Of a stretch of 64,000 bases of DNA, positions 27,574-35,600 are shown piece by piece. A program made the translations under genes and the position numbers. The notes under the pieces are model-generated. The model worked only from the letters and a program-made list of their open reading frames with translations. It was not told where the DNA came from and did no database searches. The stretch's first letter is position 1. The number at the start of each line of letters is the position of its first letter. Source of the DNA: Elizabethkingia sp. YR214. Lineage in GTDB: Bacteria; Bacteroidota; Bacteroidia; Flavobacteriales; Weeksellaceae. Where the stretch lies: contig NZ_QBUH01000003.1 in NCBI RefSeq assembly GCF_003058195.1, positions 372,001 through 436,000 on the forward strand, given 5' to 3'.

Positions 27574-29658
27574 ATGAAAATAAAAAGTTTATTAGCTTTT
27601 CTTATCATCAGTATTATACTGGGATCATGCTCCAGTAAAGGAATTGAAGATATCGAAACAAAAGCTGATTATATCCAATCACGCTCCGGAATGTCTCAGA
27701 GCCAGTTGAAAGAGCAGCTAGATAAAGACGCAAAGTTTATAAAAAGCGTGATAGATACGGCTAACAGTGTTGAACTTTCCAGTAGTTTTTCCATGAGTGC
27801 CAAAGTCTCCGGGTCAGGAACTGGAGCTGTCAGAGATACTGCAAAAGCTTTTGGTTTGGGCTCCCCCGATTCTATCCGAAAAGATTTTAATGATATTAAA
27901 GAAGTCAATGCAGTTCAGTCTTTCAGATTGCCTGCTTCAGGATTTTCTTTTAATCCTTTGAAGGCAATGCAGAAAATAGACGCTTATGATGTCAAATACA
28001 AAATCAACAAAATCTTTGAAGGAAACAAAGAGATTACACCCGAAAACCTGAAATTAAAACAACCGGACAGTATAGCGGTAACGGCCAGCTATTCTTTTCC
28101 TGTAGCTTATGATACTTTGGTTATTAACAAGTCTAATCTTAAAGAGGCAACCTACAAGGGAACAAAAATTGAAATCGATAAGTTTGATGGGCAGTCAGCT
28201 GAAATTAGCATTCCAATCGAAATAGGTGCTAAGATTATTGGGCAGCAAGGCGTAACATCAAATGGTGTTTTGGTAGCAACCAGTAATTATTCGAGTTTCC
28301 CTTCTACAGGAATAAGCAATCAGGTGCTGGGAGAATTGCAGAAAATGCTAAATACTTTAAAGAAAGCAGGCGGAGAAGTTAATAAAGAAGCAGCGGTTAA
28401 AGACCTGCAGGAGCTTTCCGAAAAAGCCTTTACCTATAAAAACAAACTTCAGCAACTTACAAAAGATATTGATGAATTTGCCAAAGCAGACGATAAGAAA
28501 CTGTCTTTTGCAAAAATAATGCGCATCATAGAAGAATTTACAAAAAAGTATAAGGATCTGATCGCTCCAAAAACCTCGAAAATAGAATTAGGATTTCCAG
28601 CAGAAGTAGACAAAATCTATTTTTATGTTGCTACAAAAGAAGAGATAATAAGTAAAGATTTAATGGCTTCTGCTTTGGTAAAACCTGAAGGCAATGAAGT
28701 ATTCTTTGATGAAAAATCCGACCGATACGGAATCATAGACAAAAATTCCAATATTATCATTCCGGCAACTTATGAACAGTTAGAGAGAAAAGATGATCTG
28801 TATTTTACGAATCGTATAGATACAATAGAAACTTCTTATTTCCTGGATCTGAAAAATAAGAAATTGGAAAAACTGCCAGATGGTATGAATTATAAAAGAA
28901 CCCTGAATAATGATTTTTCGTTATTTAACAATAAAGAGGATTATACAGGAGTTTTGAGAAATAATAAAGATGAGATTATTCCTTTCAAATACGATGATAT
29001 TACAATGGCCGGAAATGTTTTTATAGCAAAAGCTACAAAAAGAGGACGACCATACTATGATTTCTATTCTATAAAAGGGAAAAAACTGGAAACACCATTT
29101 ACCAAAGAAGTATCCACGACAGAAGGAAGTCCTAATATCGTTATTAAAGGAAAAGACAATAAGTATGGAGTGATAGATGAGAACGGAAAGCTGACGGTAG
29201 AAATGAAGCCTAATGAATTGCGGAGTATAGGACAAAATATGATTGCTTACAGAGAACTTCCGTCTAAAGAAATGGAGTATATGGATATTGAAAAGTTAGG
29301 AATTATGACAGGTGAAGGAAAAGTAATTTCACAACCACAGTACTCCTATGTTGGTAACTTCTCTAGTGGACTGGCTCCGGTAGCAATTTATGACTCGGGT
29401 AATTCTCCTTATTTCTATGTTAACACCAAAGGACAGCCTGTTTTTAATTATAAATTTGATGAAGCTTATCCTTTCTATAAAGGTTATGCACTTATTTTAT
29501 CCAGCGGCGAATATTATTTAATCGATACCAAAGGAAATAAAGTTTTAACCTTCCCGGGAGGTGCCAATTACAAAGCAGATATTATAAATCATCCTACTGC
29601 ACATTATAATATTAATGGGCAATACTACGATTACAAAGGAAATCCAGTTAAAATATAA
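27574..29658 (+). CDS. WG-repeat lipoprotein
   Basis: 694 residues with a lipoprotein signal ending at C19 (IILGSC). The N-terminal half is predicted helical, with a Lys/Glu-rich coiled-coil-like stretch around 245-320. The C-terminal half carries WG-type beta repeats, recognised by YGIIDKNSNIIIPATY (about 390), KYGVIDENGKLTVE (about 530), LIDTKGN and VNTKGQPVFNYKFD. WG-repeat proteins are widespread in Bacteroidota, generally of unknown role, and probably act as binding surfaces. The next lipoprotein gene begins 13 bases later, so the two products may work together at the envelope. Confidence 0.75.
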   Translation: MKIKSLLAFLIISIILGSCSSKGIEDIETKADYIQSRSGMSQSQLKEQLDKDAKFIKSVIDTANSVELSSSFSMSAKVSGSGTGAVRDTAKAFGLGSPDSIRKDFNDIKEVNAVQSFRLPASGFSFNPLKAMQKIDAYDVKYKINKIFEGNKEITPENLKLKQPDSIAVTASYSFPVAYDTLVINKSNLKEATYKGTKIEIDKFDGQSAEISIPIEIGAKIIGQQGVTSNGVLVATSNYSSFPSTGISNQVLGELQKMLNTLKKAGGEVNKEAAVKDLQELSEKAFTYKNKLQQLTKDIDEFAKADDKKLSFAKIMRIIEEFTKKYKDLIAPKTSKIELGFPAEVDKIYFYVATKEEIISKDLMASALVKPEGNEVFFDEKSDRYGIIDKNSNIIIPATYEQLERKDDLYFTNRIDTIETSYFLDLKNKKLEKLPDGMNYKRTLNNDFSLFNNKEDYTGVLRNNKDEIIPFKYDDITMAGNVFIAKATKRGRPYYDFYSIKGKKLETPFTKEVSTTEGSPNIVIKGKDNKYGVIDENGKLTVEMKPNELRSIGQNMIAYRELPSKEMEYMDIEKLGIMTGEGKVISQPQYSYVGNFSSGLAPVAIYDSGNSPYFYVNTKGQPVFNYKFDEAYPFYKGYALILSSGEYYLIDTKGNKVLTFPGGANYKADIINHPTAHYNINGQYYDYKGNPVKI

Positions 29659-29671
29659 AACATACTGAAAA

Positions 29672-30403
29672 ATGAAAAAGATATTTATTATAATAACAGC
29701 CTTATTTCTGCTTGGTTCATGTAGTAAGGCTCCAGAGTATGGGAAGAATGTTTTAGATCTCAATAATTTTGACTTTAAATTAAACCTTGATAAATTTTTC
29801 AAAGATGAAAACGTATTTCGGGGTAAAACCGATTACTCAATTTCATCAGAAGAGCAAAGTATTAAAAACAGCACTGTACAACAAGACTATATTCAGTACA
29901 GTACAGTATCTATGAGTAAAAAGCGCCCGCTAGCCTCATTTGCAAATGTAAATTTTGAATCTTTAGGTCTATGTTCAGACGAAAATGATGAAAAGGTATT
30001 GTTAGTAAGTGCTCAGACTGATTATGCAACGTCAGCTGATATTATTAAAATTATTGATCAGCTGAACAAGGATTTTGGTGAAGCAGAGATTAAAGATATT
30101 GGTGGAAATGGTGATGAACTGATCCTGAGATGGGCAAAAGGAGATAAGGTAAGTATTTTCTCCGTGCGTATTCCGTTTACTCTGGAAAGTGCTTCTAATG
30201 AAGATAACACTAATAATTATTACAGTCAGAGCAATGAAGATAAAAAGAAAGAAATGTTCAATAATTCGCTATATCAACAGCTAAAAGATAAAATAAAAGA
30301 AGAGAAAGAGGTAAAATGTACACTTTTCTTTTCCAAGGCAGATTTTGATAAAGCTTTAGATCAGGCTTCAAGCTACTCAGGAGATTTAACTTCATACAGA
30401 TAA
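29672..30403 (+). CDS. Lipoprotein of unknown function
   Basis: 243 residues. The signal ends at C17 (FLLGSC). The mature protein is charged and has no recognised domain. It contains a region VLLVSAQTDYATSADIIKIIDQLNKDFGEAEIKD that looks alpha/beta, and a low-complexity Asn/Asp-rich stretch SNEDNTNNYYSQSNEDKKKE. It is the last gene of the exported-protein cluster, 13 bases after the WG-repeat gene, and its stop codon overlaps the terminator stem. Confidence 0.6.
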   Translation: MKKIFIIITALFLLGSCSKAPEYGKNVLDLNNFDFKLNLDKFFKDENVFRGKTDYSISSEEQSIKNSTVQQDYIQYSTVSMSKKRPLASFANVNFESLGLCSDENDEKVLLVSAQTDYATSADIIKIIDQLNKDFGEAEIKDIGGNGDELILRWAKGDKVSIFSVRIPFTLESASNEDNTNNYYSQSNEDKKKEMFNNSLYQQLKDKIKEEKEVKCTLFFSKADFDKALDQASSYSGDLTSYR

Positions 30404-30433
30404 AAAACGCCCCGGTTTTCCGGGGCGTTTTTT
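30402..30433. terminator. Strong bidirectional terminator
   Basis: AAAAAACGCCCCGG and CCGGGGCGTTTTTT pair perfectly over 14 bases around TTTT. It serves the lipoprotein cluster and the facing DUF4136 gene. Confidence 0.93.
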
Positions 30434-30451
30434 ATACTCAAAAATTATGAA

Positions 30452-31000
30452 TTATCTTTTGTTCTGCATCTGTTGCGGAGGATAATTTTTCAATACCTCA
30501 GTTACCATATTAGGGATTTGTTTAGCTTTGGTTTTAGGACTGTCTACATTCAATCCGCTACCGATTCCCTGCCATACTAATTTGTTGGTACGAGAGTCAA
30601 CAAAATCCATTACCAGTGTACCTCTGTTATAGTAGTCTGTGTAGGTTCTGTTGTATCCCCAACCCATTCCCCAGTAAGGACCTCCCCAGCCCATTCCCCA
30701 GCCGTAGCCCCAAGGTGAAGTGGTTTGGATATCCTGGATTTCTTTATGTGTAGCTTTCAGATTAATTACAAGGTCTGCAGGAGAAGCTTCTGTCATTCCT
30801 TTAGCGTTCATCTGTTGTCTGATGGAGCCAATAACACGCTCCCTGTCAATATCATTCAGTTTAAGATCGTTCTGACGGATTTCATAAGTCCGGTATTGGT
30901 TGAAACTGGCACTCTGATCATAATCAGATCTTACATTGAAAGGACTACATGATCCTAAAGTAAGTATTGCTGCCAGAGCTATGATTACGTAATTTTTCAT
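30452..31000 (-). CDS. DUF4136-family lipoprotein
   Basis: 182 residues with a lipobox ending at C18 (LTLGSC). The DUF4136 pattern is clear: NQYRTYEIRQ at the start, ADLVINLKATHKEIQ, then GTLVMDFVDSRTNKLVWQGIGSG. A Gly/Trp/Tyr-rich insert lies in the middle (about residues 93-108). Members are envelope lipoproteins of unknown function, frequent in Bacteroidota and Proteobacteria. It lies 11 bases downstream of a 57-residue Cys-motif gene and is probably translated from the same message. Confidence 0.82.
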   Translation of the reverse strand: MKNYVIIALAAILTLGSCSPFNVRSDYDQSASFNQYRTYEIRQNDLKLNDIDRERVIGSIRQQMNAKGMTEASPADLVINLKATHKEIQDIQTTSPWGYGWGMGWGGPYWGMGWGYNRTYTDYYNRGTLVMDFVDSRTNKLVWQGIGSGLNVDSPKTKAKQIPNMVTEVLKNYPPQQMQNKR

Positions 31001-31011
31001 AATAGAGTCAA

Positions 31012-31185
31012 TTATTTTTTCTTTTTGTTGAACGTATCTGTTTTTTTATCATACCCATACGGGCAGTGTTTACAACCATTCTTACAGCAATAACCACGCC
31101 TTAAATGGAATTTTTCAGTAAAAACTTTATAACCTTGTTCGTTATAATAAAAGTCTTCATTTTCTTTGATTGTATTCTCCTGCAT
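31012..31185 (-). CDS. DUF5522-like small protein with a Cys cluster
   Basis: 57 residues, a short open frame read directly from the sequence. The core FTEKFHLRRGYCCKNGCKHCPYGY matches my memory of the DUF5522 family (HLxRGxCCxxxCRHCPY). The four cysteines C33, C34, C38, C41 could hold a metal or an iron-sulfur cluster. The tail is Lys-rich. It has no signal and is expected in the cytosol. It sits directly upstream of the DUF4136 gene and shares the divergent region with the HEKIH gene at 31221. Confidence 0.75.
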   Translation of the reverse strand: MQENTIKENEDFYYNEQGYKVFTEKFHLRRGYCCKNGCKHCPYGYDKKTDTFNKKKK

Positions 31186-31208
31186 AAGTTAAAATCTTAA
31201 ATGATTTT

Positions 31209-31216
31209 TATCTTTG
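31209..31216 (+). promoter_or_regulatory. -7 promoter element for the four-gene hemL operon
   Basis: TATCTTTG ends four bases before the ATG at 31221, so transcription would begin at or next to the start codon. Confidence 0.5.
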
Positions 31217-31220
31217 TCAA

Positions 31221-31547
31221 ATGATTTTGGTATGTAAATCTTTACTCAAAAATACAAAAATTACGGCGATAACGTTATTCCCTTTTATTCTGTTGAAAAA
31301 AAAAGAATTGAAGGAAGATTTTGTATTGCTCAATCATGAGAAAATTCATCTGCGGCAACAGTTGGAATTGCTGATATTGCCGTTCTATATTTTGTATATG
31401 ATAGAATACGGAATCAAGTATTTTAAACTGAAAAATGCACACAAAGCTTATCTTGCTATTTCCTTCGAGCGGGAAGCTTATGCAAAAGAAGATGATTTTG
31501 ATTATCTGAAAAAAAGAAAATTCTGGAATTTTATAAAATACTGGTAG
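31221..31547 (+). CDS. Small conserved-looking protein with an HEXXH motif
   Basis: 108 residues. It contains NHEKIHLRQQLELL, an exact HEXXH (about 39-43), and a downstream Glu in FEREAYAKE (about 84-90) in the place of the third zinc ligand of gluzincin peptidases. Between them is a hydrophobic stretch (ILPFYILYMIEYGIKYF) that could be a membrane helix. This suggests a tiny zinc peptidase-like protein, but activity is only inferred. No later in-frame ATG precedes the motif, so the 31221 start stands. The next gene starts one base after its stop. Confidence 0.6.
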   Translation: MILVCKSLLKNTKITAITLFPFILLKKKELKEDFVLLNHEKIHLRQQLELLILPFYILYMIEYGIKYFKLKNAHKAYLAISFEREAYAKEDDFDYLKKRKFWNFIKYW

Positions 31548-31548
31548 C

Positions 31549-32460
31549 ATGCTGACACTTCCAAAAACTGAAATACCGATTCAGAAAATTAAATCCGGAG
31601 ATGTGGAAATCTTTTTGAAAAGAGAAGATCTTATTCATCCTGATATTTCCGGAAATAAATACTGGAAATTATTTTATAATGTCAATGATTATTTAAATCA
31701 AAAAATAGAAAAGCCCTTTATCATTACATTCGGAGGTGCTTTCTCAAATCATATTGCTACAGTTGCAGCGTTTGGCAGGATTTTTAGTATTCCTACTATG
31801 GGGATTATCCGGGGGGAAGAACTGGAAACCAGATTTTTAGAAAATGTTACACTGAGAAAAGCGCATGAAAACGGAATGGACTTTAGATTTGTAAACCGAA
31901 CGGGCTACCGGGATAAAGATGCAATAACAGAAAAACTCAGAAAAGAGTTTCCGGAAGCACTAATTGTACCGGAAGGAGGAAGTAATCTGCAAGCTGTTGA
32001 GGGTATGAAGTTTATGTTGACAGAACATACAAAAGATTTTGATTACCTTTGCACGGCTGTTGGTACAGGCGGAAGTATTGCGGGGATTTCTAAGTATGCG
32101 GAAGAGAACCAGAAGGTTATCGGATTTACGGTTGTCAGAGATGTTAGTCTCGAGCAAAGGATCAGAGAACTGAGTACTAAGAATAACTTTAATCTGATTG
32201 AAGCAGATTACGGTGGCTATGGTAAAATATCCAATGAAATTGTACGTTTTATAAACGATTTTTGGAAGCAATACAATATCCCGCTGGATCCTGTGTATAC
32301 AGGTAAGATGATGATGAGACTCTTTCAGTTAGTCGAAGAAAGATTTTTTCCTACCGGCAGCAAAATATTGGCTTTCCATACAGGAGGTTTGCAGGGAATT
32401 GAAGGAGCCAACCAGTTATTAAGAAATAAAAACAGAAATACGATAGAGATTAGGTTATGA
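31549..32460 (+). CDS. ACC deaminase/D-cysteine desulfhydrase-family PLP enzyme
   Basis: 303 residues, fold type II PLP enzyme. The PLP Lys is expected in ISGNKYWKL (about residue 38), and FGGAFSNHIATVAAFG matches the family GGxxSNHxRxxAA segment. The phosphate-binding Gly loop appears as GTGGSIAG near 170. Enzymes of this group deaminate 1-aminocyclopropane-1-carboxylate or release sulfide from D-cysteine. The sequence as read does not separate the two, and the desulfhydrase role is more usual outside plant-associated bacteria. It overlaps the next gene by four bases (ATGA). Confidence 0.83.
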   Translation: MLTLPKTEIPIQKIKSGDVEIFLKREDLIHPDISGNKYWKLFYNVNDYLNQKIEKPFIITFGGAFSNHIATVAAFGRIFSIPTMGIIRGEELETRFLENVTLRKAHENGMDFRFVNRTGYRDKDAITEKLRKEFPEALIVPEGGSNLQAVEGMKFMLTEHTKDFDYLCTAVGTGGSIAGISKYAEENQKVIGFTVVRDVSLEQRIRELSTKNNFNLIEADYGGYGKISNEIVRFINDFWKQYNIPLDPVYTGKMMMRLFQLVEERFFPTGSKILAFHTGGLQGIEGANQLLRNKNRNTIEIRL

Positions 32461-33497
32461 AGAAACTTTTAAGTATATGTCTTGTTGTTTTGGCATTTGC
32501 AGTAAAAGCCCAAACGTGGAATACAGAAGAGCAATATATCCAGAGATTTGCTCCTTATGCTGTAGAAGAAATGGAATTGTATAAAGTACCTGCAAGTATT
32601 ACTCTTGCTCAGGGGCTTATTGAAACAGCTGGAGGGCAAAGCCGACTAGCTCAGGAAGGAAAAAACCACTTTGGTATCAAATGTAAAGAAACCTGGACAG
32701 GTAAGACAATGTCCCATACAGACGATGCTCCAAACGAATGCTTCAGAGTTTATGAATCTCCCAAAGATTCTTACAGAGATCACTCTCTGTTTTTAACAAC
32801 CAGAAAGCATTACAGTCCACTTTTCCTTTTAGATGTTAAAGATTACAAAGCATGGGCTTACGGACTTAAAAGATCCGGATATGCAACTAACCCTAGCTAC
32901 GCCCCGGCGCTAATCAGAAAAATTGAACAATACAGACTTTATGAGTTCGATAATATCTCGAGTGATAAAGTTTATGCAACCTTACTAAACAGATATCCAG
33001 ACCTTAAAAATGATGCTGTATTTATGGCTCAGGTATCTCAGAATAAGAAAAATAAAGATATTCCTGTTCAGACAGTAGTTTATCAGGAACCTAAAAAGAA
33101 AGCTGAAGAAACAAGACTTGTTACACCTCAGGCTATCTTAGATAATATTCTGGTGAAAAATCACCCTAACGGAGATCTTAAATTCATCGTAATTCCTGAG
33201 AAAATAGATCTTTCTTATATTTCTCAGAAATATGGAGTTTCTGTGTCCAGATTAATGAAGTACAACGAATTGGACGGAACTCAGCTACAGAAAAACCAGA
33301 TCGTATTTTTAGAATCTAAAAACTCTTCCGGAAATCAGAAAACTTACAATGCAAAAACAGGAGAAACGATGTATGATATCTCCCAGAAGTTTGCAATAAA
33401 ATTGGCAAAACTTTATAAAAAGAACAGAATGTCTTTTGGAGAGCAGCTAGTAGCCGGTCAATTAGTGTATTTAGATTCTAAAAAACCAAGAAATTAA
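32457..33497 (+). CDS. Glucosaminidase-domain protein with LysM repeats
   Basis: 346 residues with a signal peptide to about 18 (FAVKAQ). The N-terminal domain (about 25-165) is a GH73-type peptidoglycan N-acetylglucosaminidase with the likely catalytic Glu E56 in [15 protein letters not shown] and the typical KNHFGIKC. Two LysM modules follow (about 237-285 and 295-343), which bind peptidoglycan. It probably trims cell-wall glycan in the periplasm. It is translationally coupled on both sides, by ATGA overlap with the PLP enzyme and TAATG overlap with hemL. Confidence 0.88.
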   Translation: MKKLLSICLVVLAFAVKAQTWNTEEQYIQRFAPYAVEEMELYKVPASITLAQGLIETAGGQSRLAQEGKNHFGIKCKETWTGKTMSHTDDAPNECFRVYESPKDSYRDHSLFLTTRKHYSPLFLLDVKDYKAWAYGLKRSGYATNPSYAPALIRKIEQYRLYEFDNISSDKVYATLLNRYPDLKNDAVFMAQVSQNKKNKDIPVQTVVYQEPKKKAEETRLVTPQAILDNILVKNHPNGDLKFIVIPEKIDLSYISQKYGVSVSRLMKYNELDGTQLQKNQIVFLESKNSSGNQKTYNAKTGETMYDISQKFAIKLAKLYKKNRMSFGEQLVAGQLVYLDSKKPRN

Positions 33498-34771
33498 TGT
33501 TATACCAAAGAAGTAGTGCTCTTTTTGATGAAGCACAACGCTATATCCCTGGAGGAGTTAACTCTCCCGTTAGAGCTTTCAGATCAGTAGGAGGAGTTCC
33601 GGTATTTATGAAGTCAGCAAAAGGAGCTTATCTTACCGATGCAGATGACAGACAATATGTGGATTATATCAACTCATGGGGGCCTGCAATTGTAGGACAT
33701 ACCCATCCTGTGGTATTAGAAGCAATTCAGAAGCAGGCAGAAAGTGGTTTTTCTTTCGGAGCACCGACTGAGTTGGAAACCGAAATTGCAAAACTTATTA
33801 CAAGTGTTGTCCCGAATATAGATAAAATCAGAATGGTATCTTCCGGAACAGAAGCATGTATGAGTGCTATTCGTTTAGCACGTGGTTATACCGGAAAAGA
33901 TAAATTTATAAAATTTGAAGGATGTTACCATGGGCACTCAGATTCATTCCTGATAAAAGCAGGAAGTGGAGCTGCAACCTTTGGAGATCCAAACAGTCCT
34001 GGAGTTACAAAAGGGACAGCTCAGGATACTTTACTGGCAAGATATAATGATATCGGGCAGGTAAAAGAATTGTTTAGCCAGAACGAAGGTCAGATTGCTG
34101 CGGTTATTGTAGAGCCTGTTGCCGGAAATATGGGGTGTGTACTTCCTGAAAATGATTTTCTGCAAAAACTAAGACAGGTTTGTGATGAACATAAAGCTTT
34201 GCTTATTTTTGATGAAGTAATGACAGGTTTCCGTCTGAGTATGGGGGGTGCACAGGAAGCTTTAGGTGTAAATGCTGATATCGTAACTTTTGGTAAAGTT
34301 ATCGGAGGTGGGATGCCGGTAGGTGCATTTGCTGCACGTAATGAAATTATGGATAATCTTTCTCCTTTAGGAAGTGTATATCAGGCAGGAACTTTAAGTG
34401 GTAATCCGCTGGCAATGCGTGCAGGTTTAACAACATTGCAATTGATTAAAGAAGACAAAGACTTCTTCAACAGGATTAACAAAACAACAGAAACTTTGGG
34501 TCAGGAGATTACCAAAATTCTTACTGAAAAAGGAATAGCACATCATATTAATCGTTTTGGCAGTATGATGTCAGTATTCTTCAATACCAATAAGGTTTCT
34601 GATTTTGATGAAGCTGCACAGGCAGATCATACTACATTTAATAAATTCTTCCATCATCTATTGGCGGAAGGTATTTATTTGCCGCCAAGTGGATACGAAA
34701 CATGGTTTATTTCTGATGCAATTAAAGATGCAGAAGTAGATAAAACATTGGAAGCAATCAGAAAGTTTTAA
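33497..34771 (+). CDS. hemL: Glutamate-1-semialdehyde 2,1-aminomutase
   Basis: 424 residues, normal for HemL. It converts glutamate-1-semialdehyde to 5-aminolevulinate, the tetrapyrrole precursor, using PMP/PLP. The N-terminus [19 protein letters not shown] is diagnostic. The PLP Lys is K267 in [15 protein letters not shown], and FDEVMTGFR holds the cofactor Asp. It is the last gene of the operon beginning at 31221 and its start overlaps the stop of the glucosaminidase gene. The other tetrapyrrole genes are not in this window. Confidence 0.97.
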   Translation: MLYQRSSALFDEAQRYIPGGVNSPVRAFRSVGGVPVFMKSAKGAYLTDADDRQYVDYINSWGPAIVGHTHPVVLEAIQKQAESGFSFGAPTELETEIAKLITSVVPNIDKIRMVSSGTEACMSAIRLARGYTGKDKFIKFEGCYHGHSDSFLIKAGSGAATFGDPNSPGVTKGTAQDTLLARYNDIGQVKELFSQNEGQIAAVIVEPVAGNMGCVLPENDFLQKLRQVCDEHKALLIFDEVMTGFRLSMGGAQEALGVNADIVTFGKVIGGGMPVGAFAARNEIMDNLSPLGSVYQAGTLSGNPLAMRAGLTTLQLIKEDKDFFNRINKTTETLGQEITKILTEKGIAHHINRFGSMMSVFFNTNKVSDFDEAAQADHTTFNKFFHHLLAEGIYLPPSGYETWFISDAIKDAEVDKTLEAIRKF

Positions 34772-34793
34772 GATTAATACTTTATTGATAATA

Positions 34794-34830
34794 AAAACGA
34801 GCCTCAAAAGGGCTCGTTTTGTTTTTTTTG
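34794..34830. terminator. Bidirectional terminator after hemL
   Basis: AAAACGAGCC and GGCTCGTTTT pair around a seven-base loop and are followed by G and eight T. It also faces the end of the racemase-family gene. Confidence 0.88.
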
Positions 34831-35511
34831 TTAGAATATACTCATTGCTTTCTCACATTGGATTTGCAGGGTATCTATAAGGTTCACCGAGCTATCCATT
34901 TGTTTGTACAAAAGGGGAATTTCTGTACAGCCTAATATAAAAGCATCCAGATGGCTGTATTTTTCATTAAGTTTTTCAAAATAAGCTATAGATTCTGGTG
35001 TTACAGGTTTTCCTGAGGAAAGCTGAATTTGTATTTTCTGGATTTCCGTTCTCTCTTCTTCGTCCGGAATTACAACATTAATATCAGCCTGAATGAGAGG
35101 TTCCTTAAAGAAATCGCTTTCCATTGTATACTTGGTACCGAGAAGTAAAACATTTTTATAGTTATTATTTAGAATATATTCTTTGGTAAGTTCTATAATA
35201 TGGAATACCGGAACATTGATTTCTAATTCATGTTTTATAAGATCAAAAGCTTTATGTAAAGTATTGTTAGCAATCATCACACAAGATGGATTGCTATCCA
35301 ATAATACCTGAAGTTCCTTTTTTAATAGTTGTGGAATTATGTCCCAACCGTCATTATAATTACTTTTGATTTCGTTGTAATCGATACTGTAGAGTAAAAT
35401 CGGACATGAATGGAACGCTCCGAACTTTTGGTTGTAAAGCTTATTGAGGGTTTCATAGTATAATATTGTAGAAGGATAACTTGTACCTCCTAATATTCCT
35501 ATTTTTTTCAT
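34831..35511 (-). CDS. Aspartate/glutamate racemase-family protein
   Basis: 226 residues from the ATG at 35511. The longer frame upstream to 35613 lacks family resemblance and would overlap recG. The start MKKIGILGGTSYPST is typical of the family. Racemases use two cysteines. The second is present as C195 in LGCTEIP, but the first site reads ANNTLH with N82 where a Cys is usual. The protein may therefore be a lyase, an isomerase with other chemistry, or inactive as an aspartate racemase. It stands between hemL and divergent recG. Confidence 0.8.
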   Translation of the reverse strand: MKKIGILGGTSYPSTILYYETLNKLYNQKFGAFHSCPILLYSIDYNEIKSNYNDGWDIIPQLLKKELQVLLDSNPSCVMIANNTLHKAFDLIKHELEINVPVFHIIELTKEYILNNNYKNVLLLGTKYTMESDFFKEPLIQADINVVIPDEEERTEIQKIQIQLSSGKPVTPESIAYFEKLNEKYSHLDAFILGCTEIPLLYKQMDSSVNLIDTLQIQCEKAMSIF

Positions 35512-35600
35512 TACTGAAGGGTATTTTAATTTTATGGTTAAGGTATAAAAACTTTTATAATCCGTTACTTTTCCCGAAATTCGGGCAGCAAATATAAGAC

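Noticed and set aside
35573-35585. Palindrome CCCGAA-A-TTCGGG before recG
   Set aside because: Short and without other evidence; could be chance, so it is mentioned only under recG.
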